DNA of 64,000 bases from positions 1 through 64,000 of the forward strand of contig NZ_JANAVO010000013.1 in the NCBI RefSeq assembly GCF_024213555.1, in the 5' to 3' direction. The translations under genes and the position numbers were made by a program. The notes beneath the pieces were generated by a model, which did not search any database, had not been told where the DNA came from, and saw only the letters and a list, made by a program, of their open reading frames with translations. The first letter of the stretch is position 1; the number at the start of each line of letters is the position of its first letter. Origin of the DNA: Allokutzneria sp. A3M-2-11 16 (GTDB lineage: Bacteria > Actinomycetota > Actinomycetes > Mycobacteriales > Pseudonocardiaceae). Shown here piece by piece: positions 31,561-42,131 of the stretch.

Positions 31561-34500
31561 ATGAGCAACGAGGACAAGCTGCGGGAGTACCTGAAGCGGG
31601 TGACGGCGGACCTGCACCGGGTCCGGCGGCGGCTGGGGGAGCTGGAGGAGCCGGTCGCCATCGTCGGGATGGCCTGCCGGTACCCCGGTGGGGTGAGCAC
31701 GCCGGAGCAGCTGTGGGAGCTGGTCGCCTCCGGCACGGACGCGATCGGGGCGTTCCCGGGTGACCGCGGGTGGGACCTGGACTCCCTCTACGACCCGGAC
31801 CCGGACACGCCGGGCACAACCTACGCCCGCGAGGGCGGCTTCGTGACCGCGGTCGACCACTTCGACGCCGCGTTCTTCGGCATCGCCCCACGTGAGGCGA
31901 TCGCGATGGACCCGCAACAGCGACTGCTGCTGGAGACCGCGTGGGAGGCGCTGGAGCGCGCGGGCATCGACCCGACCACGCTCAAGGGCAGCCGCACCGG
32001 CGTGTTCGCGGGCGTGATGTACCAGGACTACACCGCCCGGCCGGGGTTGTCCGCGAAGGACCTGGAGGGATCGCTGGGCGCGGGCGGCTCGGGCAGCGTC
32101 GCCTCCGGGCGGATCTCCTACGTGCTCGGCCTGGAGGGGCCGGCGGTCAGCGTGGACACGGCGTGCTCGTCGTCGCTGGTCGCGCTGCACACGGCGGTGC
32201 GGGCGATCCGCAACGGGGACTGCGACCTCGCCCTGGTCGGCGGGTCGATGGTGATGTCGACGCCGGTGGCCTTCGTCGACCTGTCCCGCCAGCGGGGGCT
32301 GGCGCGGGACGGCCGGTGCAAGGCGTACTCCGACGACGCGGACGGCACCGGCTGGGGCGAGGGCGTCGGCATGATCGCCGTCGAACGGCTCTCCGACGCG
32401 CGCCGCAACGGGCACCCGGTGCTGGCGGTGGTGAAGGGGTCCGCGCTCAACCAGGACGGGGCGTCCAGCGGGCTGACCGCGCCGAACGGGCCCTCGCAGC
32501 GGCGGGTCATCGAGGCCGCGCTGGCCGACGCGGGCATCCCCGCCGCCGAGGTCGACGTCGTCGAGGGGCACGGGACCGGGACCGCGCTGGGCGATCCGAT
32601 CGAGGCCCAGGCGCTGCTGGCGACCTACGGCCAGGACCGGGCCGGGCGGCCGCTGTACCTGGGTTCGCTGAAGTCCAACATCGGCCACACCCAGGCCGCC
32701 GCCGGGGTCGGTGGTGTGATCAAGATGGTGATGGCGTTGCGGCACAAGGTGATGCCGAAGACGCTGCACGCCTCGAATCCGTCCGAGAACGTGGACTGGA
32801 CCGCGGGCGAGGTGTCGATCCTGACCGAGGCCCGCGAGTGGCAGCGCGCGGATCACCCACGTCGTGCCGGTGTCTCCTCGTTCGGGTTCTCAGGAACCAA
32901 CGCGCACGTGATCCTCGAAGAAGCGCCCGAGGCGGAGCCCGTCGCGCGGCGAGAGCACGGCGGTGCCGTGCCGCTGGTGGTGGCGGGCCGGACGCCGGAA
33001 GCGCTGAGGGCGCAGGCTGAGCGGATCGCCGATTTCCTGGAGTCCTCCGAAGAGTCCATTGTGGACATCGCGTACTCGTTGGAGGCGACGCGATCCGCGT
33101 TCGAGTGTCGGGCTGCCGCGGTTGGCACGGATCGCGCGGAGCTCGCCGCGCAGTTGCGCGAGCTGGCGATCGCCGGTCAGGTGCGCGGGGACGCACGGCG
33201 ACCGGTGCTGGTCTTCCCTGGTCAGGGATCGCAGTGGGTCGGCATGGCGGTGGAGCTGCTGGACACCTCGCCCGTGTTCGCCGAGCGGATGGGGGAGTGC
33301 GCCGTCGCGCTCGCGGAGTTCGTGGACTTCTCGGTGCTCGACGTGATGCGCGGGGCGCCCGGTGCTCCGCCGGTCGATCGGATCGACGTGCTCCAGCCGG
33401 TGTTGTGGTCGATCATGGTGTCGCTGGCACACCTGTGGCGCTCGTTCGGCGTCAGCCCGGCCGCGGTGATCGGGCACTCCCAGGGCGAGGTGGCCGCGGC
33501 CGTGGTCTCCGGCGCACTCTCGCTTTCCGATGGGGCAAAGATTTGTGCGTTGCGGAGCAAGGCGTTGCTGACGTTGTCAGGGCACGGCGGCATGTTGTCG
33601 CTCGCGATGCCGTTGGCCGCCGCCGAGGAGCTGATCTCCCCGTATGAGGGCAGGATCTCCGTCGCGGTGGTGAACGGCCCGCAGGCGGTGATCGTCTCCG
33701 GGGAAGAGGCGGCGCTGGAGGAGGTGCGGGCCGTCGCCGAGGAGCGCGGAGTGCGGGCGCGGAAGGTCGCCGCTGACTGCGCCGGGCACTCCGCCCAGAT
33801 GGACTCGTTGCGGGATCGGTTGCTGGCGGAACTGGCTTCCGTGCGGCCGATGTCCACCGCGACGCCGTTCATCTCCAGCGTGATGGGGAAGGCGATCGAC
33901 ACCGCGACGCTGAATGCGGAGTACTGGTTCGCGAACATGCGGCAGACCGTGCTCATGGATACGGCCACGCGCACCGCGTTGGAGCGAGGGCACCGGACGT
34001 TCATCGAGGTCAGCCCGCACACCGTGCTGGCGATGGCGATTCAGTCCACTGCGGACTCCGCCGGGCTCGACGCCGTGGTCGTTGGTTCGTTGAAGCGCGA
34101 TGAAGGCGGGCTCGAGCGGTTCCTGCGCTCCGCCGCCGAGGCGCACGTCCACGGCGTGCCGGTGTCCTGGTCGACTGTGTTCGAAGGCGCGCACGCGGTG
34201 GACCTGCCGACGTATGCGTTCCAGCGGCAGAAGTTCTGGCTGGAGTCCGTCGAGTCGACCGGTGACGTCGCGGGCGCGGGGTTGCGCGGCGCGGAGCACC
34301 CGCTGCTCGGCGCGATCATGGAGCTGCCGGACGGCGCGGGAGTGCTGTTCTCCGGCCTGCTGTCCACGAAGACGCATCCGTGGCTCGCCGACCACGCCCT
34401 TGGCGAGACGGTGCTCTTCCCGGGAACGGGTTTCCTGGAGCTCGCGGTCCGCGTCGGCGACGAGGTGGGCTGTTCGAAGGTCGAGGACCTGACGCTGCAA

Positions 34501-37500
34501 GCACCTCTCACTCTGTCCACAAAGGACGGAGCGCAGCTGAGGATCAGCGTCGGTGGACCGGATGTCACGGGTGTGCGCGAGGTGAACATCTACTCGCGGC
34601 AGGACGAGGAGTTCGTCTGCCACGCCACCGGGACGCTGTCCGCCGATCTGGAGGAGCCCGGCGCCGCGCTGACCGTGTGGCCGCCCGCCGGTGCGGAGGA
34701 GATCGAGGTCGGCCAGCTCTACCAGCGGTTCGCGGAGAACGGGTTCCTTTACGGCCCGGCGTTCCAGGGAGTACGAGCCGCATGGGCGCGTGGTGACGAG
34801 GTGTTCGCGGAGGTTGCCTTGCCGCCTCGGCAACGCGCTGACGCGGCTTCCTACGGCCTGCATCCCGCGTTGTTGGACGCCGCGCTGCACCCGATCGCCT
34901 TGAGCACGTCGCTGTTGGAGCCCGGAGAGCACAGCTGGCTGCCGTTCTCGTGGACCGGTGTCTCATTGCACGCGTCCGGCGCCGAAGAGCTTCGCGTGCG
35001 GCTTTCGAGCGCCGGAAGCGACGCGGTCGCGTTGACGATCGCCGACGGGGTCGGGAACCCGGTCGCTGACGTGGAAGCGGTGGTGCTGCGGCAAACACGC
35101 GGCGTCGAGACGCCTGCGAAGCGACACGAGTCACTGTTCACCCTGGACTGGCAGGTCGCTTCGCTGACCGGGGATGCGCCGCAGCGTGTTGCAGTGGTCG
35201 GCGACGACTCGCTGAAGATCACCGAGGAACTGCAAGCGGCGGGCGTGCGCGTTGAGTCCTATGTGGACCTGGTGGACATGCCCACGCCGGACGTGGTGGT
35301 CGCACCTGTGGGATCGGGGGATGCCCGCGAGGTCACGCGACATGTGTTGGGCCTGCTGCAAAAGTGGCTGGCTGATGCCCGATTCGGCGACGCCCGGCTG
35401 GTTTTCGTGACGAAGGGCGCCGTGGGCAGCGGGATCACCGACGTGGCGGCGTCCGCCGTATGGGGTCTGGTGCGCTCGGCCCAGTCGGAGGAGCCGGGCC
35501 GCGTGCGGTTGATCGACATCGACGATGTCGCTGCCCTGCCCGCGCTGCTCGGCGGAGCGGAGCAGCAAATCGTTGTGCGGGACGGGATCGCGCACACGCC
35601 GAAGCTCGTCGCGGCCAGGGAACTGCGGCCGGGCACGTTGCCCGCGGGCGGCACGGTCCTGGTGACCGGCGGCACGGGGTCGCTCGGCGGGGCGTTCGCG
35701 CGGCACCTCGTCACCAACCACGGCGTCCGCAACCTCGTCCTGACCAGCCGTCGTGGTGCGACGGCGGAAGGAGCCCGGGAGCTGCGCAACGAGTTGATAG
35801 AGCTGGGCGCGTCGGTCTCGGTGCGGGCTTGCGACGTGGCGGACTTCGACGCGCTGGCCACCGTGATCCAGAGCATCCCGAGTGACCGTCCACTGTGCGC
35901 GGTCATCCACACCGCGGGTGTGCTCGACGACGGGACGATCGGCTCGCTGACCGCGGACCGGCTCGACACCGTGCTCCGGCCGAAGGTCGACGCGGTGATC
36001 AACCTGCACGAGCTGACCAAGGACCTCGACCTCGCCGCGTTCGTGCTGTTCTCTTCAGCCGCAGGAGTCCTCGGCGGCGCCGGTCAAGGCAACTACGCCG
36101 CGGCGAACACCTTCCTCGACGCCTTCGCGCAGCGCCTACGCGAGCAGGGGCATCGGGCCACATCGCTGGCGTGGGGGCTCTGGGACAACGTCAGTGACGA
36201 GACCCGGTCCGGCATTGTGCCCTTGACCTTCGAGGAAGGGATGGCGTTGTTCGACGCCGCACTCGGCATGGACGACGCACTGCTCATCCCGATGCGCATC
36301 AACAAGACCGCGCTCCGCGAGGCCGTGGCGGCACCGGCGCTGCTGCGCACCATGGTGAAGGTCCCGGTCCGCCGCGCGACGGCGAGGAGCGCCGTGGGCA
36401 CGGGCGACTTGCGGAATAAACTGGCTTCGTTGAGCGAAGAACAGCAGATCGCGACCATGACCGACCTGGTTCGTGAACACGTGGCCACGGTTCTCGGGCA
36501 CACGAGCGCGGTCAGCGCGGAACACTCCTTTGTGGACTCCGGATTCGACTCGCTGAGCGCGGTCGAACTCCGCAACCGGCTGGCCACCGCTACCGGACTG
36601 CGGCTGCCCGCGACCCTGGTGTTCGACCACGCCAACCCCGTTTCCCTGGCCAAGCACCTGCTGGGCGAACTGGGGACGAAGGCGCCGGTGGAAGTGGTTG
36701 CGGCGCCGGTGGAATCCGGTAACACGGTGACCGCCCTGTACAACCAGAGCCTCAGCGCGGGCCGGTTCACCGAGGCGTTCGACTTCCTCCGGGCCACCGG
36801 AGCGCTGCGACCGCGCTTCGACGGCGTGGCCGACCTCGGCGAGCTGCCCATGCCGGTGCTGCTGGCGCGAGGACCGCGGGCGCCGAAGCTCTACTGCTTC
36901 TCGTCCTGCATCGCCACGGCGGGCATCCACCAGTGCGCCCGGTTCGCCACGAACTTCCGCGGCATCCGCGATGTCGCCGCGCTGGCGCTGCCGGGCTTCG
37001 AGAGCGGGGAACTGGTGCCGAGCACCATGGCCGCCGTGATCGAGGCGCAGGCGGAGGCCGTGCGGCGGGACGCGGACGGAGCGCCCGTGGTGCTGCTGGG
37101 CGCGTCGGCGGGCGGGTGGTTCGCGCACGCGACCGCCGCGCACCTGGAGAGCATGGGCGAGGAGGTCGCCGGGGTCGTGCTCGTCGACACCTACACGCCG
37201 CAGAGCAACGTGCTCAAGCACTTCGGGCTACCGCTGATGGACGCGATGTCGCAGCGCGAGGGCGTGTTCGTCACCATGGACGAGGCCCGGCTCTCCGCGA
37301 TGGGCTGGTACCTCACGCTGTTCGGCCGGTGGGAGCCGTCCGCGATCCGGGCGCGCACCCTGCTCGTCCGCGCGACCGAACCGATGGGGCAGCGGCTCCC
37401 ACAGGACCAGGGCGAGGACTGGCGCCCGGCCTGGGAGTACCCGCACGATGTGGTCGACGTGCCGGGGGACCACTTCTCCATGATGGAGCGCCACGCCGAG

Positions 37501-37590
37501 GGCACGGCGGCGGTGATCGAGGAGTGGATCAGCGCCGCTGCCGGGGCAACCGGCTCTCCACGTCGGCTAGCTTCTGCCGGACGTGGCTGA
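31561..37590 (+). CDS. single-module type I polyketide synthase, KS-AT-DH-KR-ACP-TE
   Basis: 2009 residues. An N-terminal coiled-coil docking segment ([26 protein letters not shown] cut at 31) precedes KS (Cys202 in DTACSSS, His337, His376). AT has Ser640 in [10 protein letters not shown] and specificity motif C-A-G-H-S at 740-744. DH has His945 in [11 protein letters not shown] and Asp1106. KR has TGGTGSLGG near 1370, Ser1499, Tyr1512 and Leu-Asp-Asp at 1455-1457 (B-type). ACP Ser1664 is in GFDSLS. A macrolide-type TE has Ser1849 (GASAG), Asp1876 and His1971. It is an extending, beta-hydroxy-to-ene reducing, chain-releasing module with a docking domain but no upstream module in the window. 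ATG 31561 after GAGGGG. Confidence 0.95.
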   Translation: MSNEDKLREYLKRVTADLHRVRRRLGELEEPVAIVGMACRYPGGVSTPEQLWELVASGTDAIGAFPGDRGWDLDSLYDPDPDTPGTTYAREGGFVTAVDHFDAAFFGIAPREAIAMDPQQRLLLETAWEALERAGIDPTTLKGSRTGVFAGVMYQDYTARPGLSAKDLEGSLGAGGSGSVASGRISYVLGLEGPAVSVDTACSSSLVALHTAVRAIRNGDCDLALVGGSMVMSTPVAFVDLSRQRGLARDGRCKAYSDDADGTGWGEGVGMIAVERLSDARRNGHPVLAVVKGSALNQDGASSGLTAPNGPSQRRVIEAALADAGIPAAEVDVVEGHGTGTALGDPIEAQALLATYGQDRAGRPLYLGSLKSNIGHTQAAAGVGGVIKMVMALRHKVMPKTLHASNPSENVDWTAGEVSILTEAREWQRADHPRRAGVSSFGFSGTNAHVILEEAPEAEPVARREHGGAVPLVVAGRTPEALRAQAERIADFLESSEESIVDIAYSLEATRSAFECRAAAVGTDRAELAAQLRELAIAGQVRGDARRPVLVFPGQGSQWVGMAVELLDTSPVFAERMGECAVALAEFVDFSVLDVMRGAPGAPPVDRIDVLQPVLWSIMVSLAHLWRSFGVSPAAVIGHSQGEVAAAVVSGALSLSDGAKICALRSKALLTLSGHGGMLSLAMPLAAAEELISPYEGRISVAVVNGPQAVIVSGEEAALEEVRAVAEERGVRARKVAADCAGHSAQMDSLRDRLLAELASVRPMSTATPFISSVMGKAIDTATLNAEYWFANMRQTVLMDTATRTALERGHRTFIEVSPHTVLAMAIQSTADSAGLDAVVVGSLKRDEGGLERFLRSAAEAHVHGVPVSWSTVFEGAHAVDLPTYAFQRQKFWLESVESTGDVAGAGLRGAEHPLLGAIMELPDGAGVLFSGLLSTKTHPWLADHALGETVLFPGTGFLELAVRVGDEVGCSKVEDLTLQAPLTLSTKDGAQLRISVGGPDVTGVREVNIYSRQDEEFVCHATGTLSADLEEPGAALTVWPPAGAEEIEVGQLYQRFAENGFLYGPAFQGVRAAWARGDEVFAEVALPPRQRADAASYGLHPALLDAALHPIALSTSLLEPGEHSWLPFSWTGVSLHASGAEELRVRLSSAGSDAVALTIADGVGNPVADVEAVVLRQTRGVETPAKRHESLFTLDWQVASLTGDAPQRVAVVGDDSLKITEELQAAGVRVESYVDLVDMPTPDVVVAPVGSGDAREVTRHVLGLLQKWLADARFGDARLVFVTKGAVGSGITDVAASAVWGLVRSAQSEEPGRVRLIDIDDVAALPALLGGAEQQIVVRDGIAHTPKLVAARELRPGTLPAGGTVLVTGGTGSLGGAFARHLVTNHGVRNLVLTSRRGATAEGARELRNELIELGASVSVRACDVADFDALATVIQSIPSDRPLCAVIHTAGVLDDGTIGSLTADRLDTVLRPKVDAVINLHELTKDLDLAAFVLFSSAAGVLGGAGQGNYAAANTFLDAFAQRLREQGHRATSLAWGLWDNVSDETRSGIVPLTFEEGMALFDAALGMDDALLIPMRINKTALREAVAAPALLRTMVKVPVRRATARSAVGTGDLRNKLASLSEEQQIATMTDLVREHVATVLGHTSAVSAEHSFVDSGFDSLSAVELRNRLATATGLRLPATLVFDHANPVSLAKHLLGELGTKAPVEVVAAPVESGNTVTALYNQSLSAGRFTEAFDFLRATGALRPRFDGVADLGELPMPVLLARGPRAPKLYCFSSCIATAGIHQCARFATNFRGIRDVAALALPGFESGELVPSTMAAVIEAQAEAVRRDADGAPVVLLGASAGGWFAHATAAHLESMGEEVAGVVLVDTYTPQSNVLKHFGLPLMDAMSQREGVFVTMDEARLSAMGWYLTLFGRWEPSAIRARTLLVRATEPMGQRLPQDQGEDWRPAWEYPHDVVDVPGDHFSMMERHAEGTAAVIEEWISAAAGATGSPRRLASAGRG

Positions 37591-37786
37591 CCCAGTACAG
37601 CGCCTCGTGCCGGTGGTCGGTGTCGACCTCGGCGACCTGGGCGTAGACCTCGGCGGTCTGGCGGTGGTAGGCGTGCCACTCCGACGGGCGGGCGTGCGGG
37701 GCCGGGCGGAGCCGGAGCAGTGTCTCGTGCGCCTCCCGCAACGTCCGTGACCGCATCGCCACCGCCCAGCCGTCCCTGCGTCGCAC
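37529..37786 (-). CDS. AMED_5909 family protein
   Basis: 85 residues, GTG 37786 following [51 protein letters not shown] and [16 protein letters not shown] are characteristic of the AMED_5909 family, largely restricted to Pseudonocardiales. The function is unknown; it is helical with conserved Trp, Tyr and His. Its 3' end overlaps the PKS stop by 62 bp. A start at the internal ATG (MRSRTL) is possible. Confidence 0.8.
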   Translation of the reverse strand: MRRRDGWAVAMRSRTLREAHETLLRLRPAPHARPSEWHAYHRQTAEVYAQVAEVDTDHRHEALYWVSHVRQKLADVESRLPRQRR

Positions 37787-37836
37787 GCCCGCGCCCCCCT
37801 TGATCGTTCTCGACCAGGGAGGCTTTCGGCGGAAAA

Positions 37837-37901
37837 CCGGGACGCGCGCACCGCATGGCGGGACTTCTCAGGACGTCCTTGCTAGGTTGCGCGCGTCCCG
37901 G
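37837..37901. promoter_or_regulatory. perfect 14-bp inverted repeat before the DUF5919-NUDIX operon
   Basis: CCGGGACGCGCGCA (37837-37850) and TGCGCGCGTCCCGG (37888-37901), exact complements separated by 37 nt. It ends 18 bases before the start codon. It could be an operator bound by the operon's own HTH protein, or a leader hairpin enclosing GGACGTCC. Confidence 0.5.
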
Positions 37902-37918
37902 CCGTCGAAGGGAGCGAT

Positions 37919-38650
37919 GTGGCCAACGAACGACTGCGGGAAGCCTTGCTGCGCAAGGGGTTCGACCTCGAACACGCGGCGGCGGCCACCGGCGTGGACC
38001 GCAAGACGGTTGAACGCTGGATCACCCAGGGACGAGTTCCCTACCCCCGGCACCGGCGCACGATCGCCGCACTGGTCCGCGAGGCGGAGGACTACCTGTG
38101 GCCGGACGCGGTCCCGCCGGAGCTGGCCGAGTCCGAGGTGGTCAAGGTCTACCCGCGGCGCAGCGACATCCCCACCGACCTGTGGGACCGGCTGCTCGGC
38201 ACCGCCACCCGCCGCGTCGACGCGCTCTCCCTGGCGGCGTTGTTCCTGGTGGAGCGGCCGGACTTCGCCAGGCAGCTGCGCAGGAAGGCCGAGGAGGGCA
38301 CGAAGGTCCGGCTGCTCTTCGGCGATCCGGGGGCCCGCGAGGCGGCCAAGCGCAGCGAGGAGGAGCAGCTCGGCAAGGGCACGGTGGCCGCGCGCATCCG
38401 CAACGCGCTGGCCTTCGTCCGGCCGCTGGCCGGGGTCGAGGGGATCGAGATCCGGCTGCACCGGCGCACCCTCTACAACTCCGTGTTCCGCTTCGACGAC
38501 GAGATGGTGGTCAACACTCACGTCTACGGCGTCCCCGGCGGTCACGCGCCAGCGATGCACCTGCGGAAGCTGTCCTCCAGCAGCATGTTCGACACGTACT
38601 CGACGAGCTTCGCGACCGTGTGGGCGGGAGCTGAAGAGGCGAGGTTATAG
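37919..38650 (+). CDS. HTH regulator with DUF5919 (PLD-like) domain
   Basis: 243 residues. The N-terminal HTH (LREALLRKGFDLEHAAAATGVDRKTVERWITQG, cut here at the domain edge) resembles XRE/MerR-like DNA-binding. Residues from about 75 form the DUF5919 domain with TKVRLLFGDP, IRNALAFVRPL and LYNSVFRFDDEMVVNTH, a fold related to phospholipase D but without HKD motifs. Probably a sensor-regulator of the next gene. GTG 37919, AAGGGAG upstream. A NUDIX gene follows 2 bp later; this pair is conserved in actinobacteria. Confidence 0.85.
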   Translation: MANERLREALLRKGFDLEHAAAATGVDRKTVERWITQGRVPYPRHRRTIAALVREAEDYLWPDAVPPELAESEVVKVYPRRSDIPTDLWDRLLGTATRRVDALSLAALFLVERPDFARQLRRKAEEGTKVRLLFGDPGAREAAKRSEEEQLGKGTVAARIRNALAFVRPLAGVEGIEIRLHRRTLYNSVFRFDDEMVVNTHVYGVPGGHAPAMHLRKLSSSSMFDTYSTSFATVWAGAEEARL

Positions 38651-38652
38651 CC

Positions 38653-39123
38653 GTGGCACGCGCCGACTACTACAACGATCCGTCCGCGCCGAGGGCGAAC
38701 AGCCTCAAACCCGCGGTGAGCGCCGTCGTGCTGGACGGAACGGGCAGGCTGCTGATGATCAGGCGGACGGACAACGACCGGTACGCGATTCCCGGCGGGG
38801 CCCAGGAATGCGGGGAGACAGTGACCCAGGCCGTTGTCCGCGAGGTGGAGGAGGAGACCGGTGTGGTGGTGGAGGTGGTCAGCCTGGTCGGCATCTTCTC
38901 CAACCCCGCGCACGTGGTCGCCTTCTCCGACGGCGAGGTCCGCCAGGAGTTCTCGATGTGCTTCCGCGCGGTGCCCGTCGGCGGCGCGCCCCGCGCGAGC
39001 GGCGAGTCGAAGGAGGTGAGGTGGGTGGTGCCGGAGGACCTGCGGTCCCTGGACGTCCACCCCTCGATCCGGCTGCGGATCGAGCGGGGCCTGGCCGACC
39101 CCACCTCCCCGTACTTCACCTGA
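38653..39123 (+). CDS. NUDIX hydrolase
   Basis: 156 residues. Nudix box GGAQECGETVTQAVVREVEEETG has the G-x5-E-x7-REVxEExG pattern with all metal-binding Glu. The preceding strand (LLMIRRTDNDRYAIPGG) and later FSNPAHVVAFSDGEVRQEF match NDP-linked-moiety hydrolases. The exact substrate is unknown. Co-transcribed with the DUF5919 regulator. Its stop overlaps the convergent VOC gene by 8 bp. Confidence 0.92.
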   Translation: MARADYYNDPSAPRANSLKPAVSAVVLDGTGRLLMIRRTDNDRYAIPGGAQECGETVTQAVVREVEEETGVVVEVVSLVGIFSNPAHVVAFSDGEVRQEFSMCFRAVPVGGAPRASGESKEVRWVVPEDLRSLDVHPSIRLRIERGLADPTSPYFT

Positions 39124-39469
39124 TGTGGGACAGGATGTTGACCACGTTGCCGTCCGGGTCCTCCACGAAGAACCGGCGCACGCCCCACGGCTCGTCGGTC
39201 AGCTCGTAGATGATCTCCGCGTCCGAGTCCAGCGCGGCCTGGTAGCTCGCGTCCACGTCCTCGACCTGGATGGACGCGACCGGCACCACGGGCGCTGTCG
39301 CGTCGTGGGTCATCAGGCTCAGCTGCACCTCCGGCCGTTCCCGGTCGGCCAGGGTGACGATCCACCCCTGGTTCATGACCACGCGCATCCCGACGACACT
39401 GGTGTAGAACTTCACGGCCGCGGCCATGCTCGTGGTCGGAAGATCAGCGACCACCCTGTTCACCTTCAT
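39116..39469 (-). CDS. VOC family (glyoxalase/bleomycin-resistance-like) protein
   Basis: 117 residues, one VOC module of two beta-alpha-beta-beta-beta repeats: VNRVVADLPTTSMAAAVKFYTSVVGM and VASIQVEDVDASYQAALDSDAEIIYEL, ending FFVEDPDGNVVNILSH. The final DPDGN block with Glu in place of the last metal ligand is seen. The function (isomerase, antibiotic binding or other) is not predictable. The gene overlaps the 3' end of the upstream DUF2238 gene by 26 bp, indicating an operon. ATG 39469. Confidence 0.9.
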   Translation of the reverse strand: MKVNRVVADLPTTSMAAAVKFYTSVVGMRVVMNQGWIVTLADRERPEVQLSLMTHDATAPVVPVASIQVEDVDASYQAALDSDAEIIYELTDEPWGVRRFFVEDPDGNVVNILSHIR

Positions 39470-40136
39470 GGCGTACCTCTACCAGTTTGATCTGACGGTC
39501 GTGCACGCGGGAGAACAACAGCTGCGCGGCGCTCGCCCCGAGCAGGGCCATGGTCATGTCCCACTGGGTGTCCCACTGGTCGCCCTGGGTGCCGAGGTAG
39601 TCGGCCGCGTTGTCCCCGCCGAGCATCCCGACGAAGCCCTCGAACACCTCGAACCCGCCGCTGACGCCCAGGCAGACGAAGGTGGTCAGGGTGATCAGCC
39701 AGCGGCCGGGGACCAGGGGAGTGCGGCGCAGCAGCAGCTCGCGGACGACGATCGCCGGGATGAAACCCTGGGCGAAGTGGCCGATCCGGTCGTAGTGGTT
39801 GCGGTCGAAGCCGAACCAGTCCTCCATCCAGAACCCCAGCGGCACCTCGGCGTAGGTGTAGTGTGCGCCGAGCGTCAGGATCAGCGCGTGCACCGCGATC
39901 AGCCGGTACGTCAGCGGTGTCAGCGGGAACCGCCGGTACGTCGCGATCAGGGGAACCGCGGCCAGCGCGATCGGCAGCACCTCCAGGGCCCAGGTGCCCC
40001 AGGAGTGCGGCTTGATCGCCGACACGGCGACAGCGACGAGGACGACGCCCAACAGGACGAGGGGTTCACGCTTCACGCGAATTTTCCTACCCGGTTTCGG
40101 TGGTTTGTACGTCTTTCGCATGAATATTGCAGTCAT
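39444..40136 (-). CDS. DUF2238 (YjdF-like) membrane protein
   Basis: 230 residues, about five TM helices (PLVLLGVVLVAVAVSAI, ALEVLPIALAAVPLIA, LIAVHALILTLGAHYT, GFIPAIVVRELLL, LITLTTFVCLGVSGGFEV). Family blocks: GAHYTYAEVPLGFW, FGFDRNHYDRIGHFAQGF, EVFEGFVG and the DNAADYLGTQGDQWDTQWDM motif. Function unknown; His and Asp residues in the membrane suggest metal binding. ATG 40136, or ATG 40121 (MRKTYK). It is divergent from the LLM oxidoreductase. Confidence 0.87.
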   Translation of the reverse strand: MTAIFMRKTYKPPKPGRKIRVKREPLVLLGVVLVAVAVSAIKPHSWGTWALEVLPIALAAVPLIATYRRFPLTPLTYRLIAVHALILTLGAHYTYAEVPLGFWMEDWFGFDRNHYDRIGHFAQGFIPAIVVRELLLRRTPLVPGRWLITLTTFVCLGVSGGFEVFEGFVGMLGGDNAADYLGTQGDQWDTQWDMTMALLGASAAQLLFSRVHDRQIKLVEVRHEGEQGGR

Positions 40137-40150
40137 GATGGTTTCAGTGA

Positions 40151-40166
40151 TGAGTAAAGCTACTCA
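40151..40166. promoter_or_regulatory. dyad TGAGTA-AAGC-TACTCA between divergent genes
   Basis: Exact 6-bp arms with a 4-bp centre, located between the DUF2238 gene start (40136) and the LLM gene start. A/T-rich relative to its surroundings, as promoters in this genome tend to be. The regulator is unknown. Confidence 0.35.
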
Positions 40167-40220
40167 CCCGGAGACGAAAAGCACGGAATGCGCCAGGACG
40201 GCGAGGAGTTGCCCTGGAAC

Positions 40221-41225
40221 ATGGCCTCACGTTTCCCGCTGTCCGTGCTCGACCTCGCCACGGTCGCCGAGGGTTCCACCGACGCCGAAGCCCTGCGCCG
40301 CGGCGTCGAACTCGCCCAGCACGTCGAATCCCTTGGCTACCAACGGTTCTGGACGGCCGAGCACCACAGCATGCCGACCATCGCCAGCTCCGCGCCCGAC
40401 CTCCTCGCGCTCCAGGTGGCCAACGCGACGAGCACGATCCGCGTCGGCTCCGGCGGCGTGATGCTGCCGAACCACTCGCCGCTGGTGGTGGCGGAGCGGT
40501 TCGCGTTCCTGGAGGCCTTCCACCCCGGGCGCGTCGACCTGGGCATCGGTCGTGCGCCCGGCACCGATCCGAAGACGGCCGCCGCCGTGCGCAGGCACAC
40601 CGGGCACGGCGTGGAGGACTTCACCGAGCAGCTCGCCGAGCTGGAGGGCTACCTCGACGGTGGCCTGCCGGAGGGGCACGCGTTCGCCGGGGTGTGCGCG
40701 GTGCCGACCAACCCGACCCGCCCGCCGGTGTGGCTGCTCGGATCGAGCGGGTACAGCGCCGCGCTCGCGGCCAGGCTGGGGCGGCCGTTCGCCTTCGCCT
40801 ACCACTTCGCGCCCGACAACGCGGCGGCTGCGCTGCGGCACTACCGCGAATCGTTTCGGCCCAGCCCGGAACTGGCGCGGCCGCACGCGATCCTCACCGT
40901 CGGCGTGATCACCGCGGACACGGCGGCCGAGGCGGAGCGGTTGGCGCGGCCGATGGGGCTGTCGGCCGCCCGGTTGCGGGCCGGGCGGCCGACGCGGCTG
41001 CCTTCGCCAGAGGCCGTCGAGCGGCACGAGTGGACGCTGTCCGAGGAAGCCGTCGCGGAGCACTTCCTGGCCACGTACCTGGTGGGCGAACCGGATGACG
41101 TGGCGTCGCGGCTGCGCGGGCTGGTCTCCTCGTTGGGGGCGGACGAGGCGATGATCACGTCGATCATCCACTCGCCGGAGGACCAGCGGCGCAGTTACTC
41201 GTTGCTGGCGAAGGCGATGTCCTAA
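40221..41225 (+). CDS. LLM-class flavin-dependent oxidoreductase
   Basis: 334 residues from ATG 40221, with GAGGAG twelve bases upstream; an in-frame ATG at 40188 would add 11 residues. Luciferase-like TIM barrel: FPLSVLDLATVAEG start, RFWTAEHHSMP, VGSGGVMLPNHSPLVVAERFAFLEAFHPGRVDLGIGRAPG, and WLLGSSGYSAALAARLGRPFAFAYHF. This is the MsnO8-like single-subunit subgroup, FMN- or F420-dependent. The substrate is unknown. It converges on the hydrolase gene with a 4-bp overlap of stops. Confidence 0.88.
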   Translation: MASRFPLSVLDLATVAEGSTDAEALRRGVELAQHVESLGYQRFWTAEHHSMPTIASSAPDLLALQVANATSTIRVGSGGVMLPNHSPLVVAERFAFLEAFHPGRVDLGIGRAPGTDPKTAAAVRRHTGHGVEDFTEQLAELEGYLDGGLPEGHAFAGVCAVPTNPTRPPVWLLGSSGYSAALAARLGRPFAFAYHFAPDNAAAALRHYRESFRPSPELARPHAILTVGVITADTAAEAERLARPMGLSAARLRAGRPTRLPSPEAVERHEWTLSEEAVAEHFLATYLVGEPDDVASRLRGLVSSLGADEAMITSIIHSPEDQRRSYSLLAKAMS

Positions 41226-42034
41226 CAGCTCGCCAGGAAGTCGCCGAGCACGGTGTTGAACCGCTCGGGCTCCTCGGCGAACGGCGCGTGGCCGCTGGCG
41301 GCGAAGCGGGCGACCTCGGCGTTGGGCAGCTGCCCGGCCAGCCAGCCCGCGAGGTCGCCGGGGAAGACCTTGCTCTGCTCGCCGTAGATCAGCAGCGCGG
41401 GCACGGTGACCTTGCAGAGCATGGCGCGGAGGTCGGCGTAGGCCATGTCGAACCACACGTCCAGCGCGCTGCGGGTGTGGGTCTTGGCGGTCTCGGCGTA
41501 GATCGCGTCGATCGTGGCCTGGTCGGGCTCGTCGGCGAAACAGGCCGCGATGAACGGCTTGATCACCGAGGGGCGGGCGTGCCGGACGCCCTGCGTGAAC
41601 ACGGCCAGGTCGGTGATGGGGTAGCCGCCCAGCAACGGGAAGTCCCATTCGGCCGCGTCGAGGAAGCGGGGGGACTGGTCGACGAAGCAGACCGAACGCA
41701 GCTTCTCGGTGCCGTACTCGCGGACGTAGCTCAGGATCACCGCGGTGCCCATGGACCAGCCGACGAGGCAGACGTCGTCGAGGTCCAGGTGGTCGATGAG
41801 GGCGCGCACGTCCTGGGCGTACTGGTGCAGCGAGTGGCCGTTCTCGGTCTTGCCGGAGTTGCCGTGGCCGCGGAAGTCGACGGTGACCACGCGGTTGCCC
41901 TGGCTCAGCGGGCCGGTGTTGGCCTGCCAGAACGTGCTGTTCATCGTCCAGCCGTGGAGCAGGACGACCGCGGGGCCGCTGCCGGTGTCCTCGTAGTGCA
42001 GCGGGACCCCGTCGGGCAGTTCGAGGTAGGCCAT
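41222..42034 (-). CDS. alpha/beta hydrolase (chloroperoxidase/esterase-like)
   Basis: 270 residues. The HG oxyanion motif is VVLLHGWTMNSTFW, the nucleophile elbow GWSMGTAV, the acid in LLIYGEQSKVFP (Glu/Asp region) and the His in AASGHAPFAEEPERFN. This matches cofactor-free haloperoxidase-type hydrolases. ATG 42034 begins MAYLELPDGVPLHYED. It is divergent from a GAF-type regulator, with three phased GGGTTGCA repeats between the two, so it is the likely target of that regulator. Confidence 0.9.
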   Translation of the reverse strand: MAYLELPDGVPLHYEDTGSGPAVVLLHGWTMNSTFWQANTGPLSQGNRVVTVDFRGHGNSGKTENGHSLHQYAQDVRALIDHLDLDDVCLVGWSMGTAVILSYVREYGTEKLRSVCFVDQSPRFLDAAEWDFPLLGGYPITDLAVFTQGVRHARPSVIKPFIAACFADEPDQATIDAIYAETAKTHTRSALDVWFDMAYADLRAMLCKVTVPALLIYGEQSKVFPGDLAGWLAGQLPNAEVARFAASGHAPFAEEPERFNTVLGDFLASC

Positions 42035-42101
42035 GGCACAACCCTTTCGATGTCTTCGCGGTCGGCGCCGATGATCGTCCCGGCGGTGACCGGGGGAGAA
42101 G

Positions 42102-42131
42102 GGGTTGCAACGGGGTTGCACGAGGGTTGCA
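42102..42131. promoter_or_regulatory. three GGGTTGCA direct repeats on an 11-bp period
   Basis: GGGTTGCA starts at 42102, 42113 and 42124, so all three face the same side of the helix. They lie between the hydrolase start (42034) and the GAF-regulator start (42197). The first two share GTTGCAAC, itself a small palindrome. Most simply, a multimeric site for the adjacent regulator. Confidence 0.6.
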
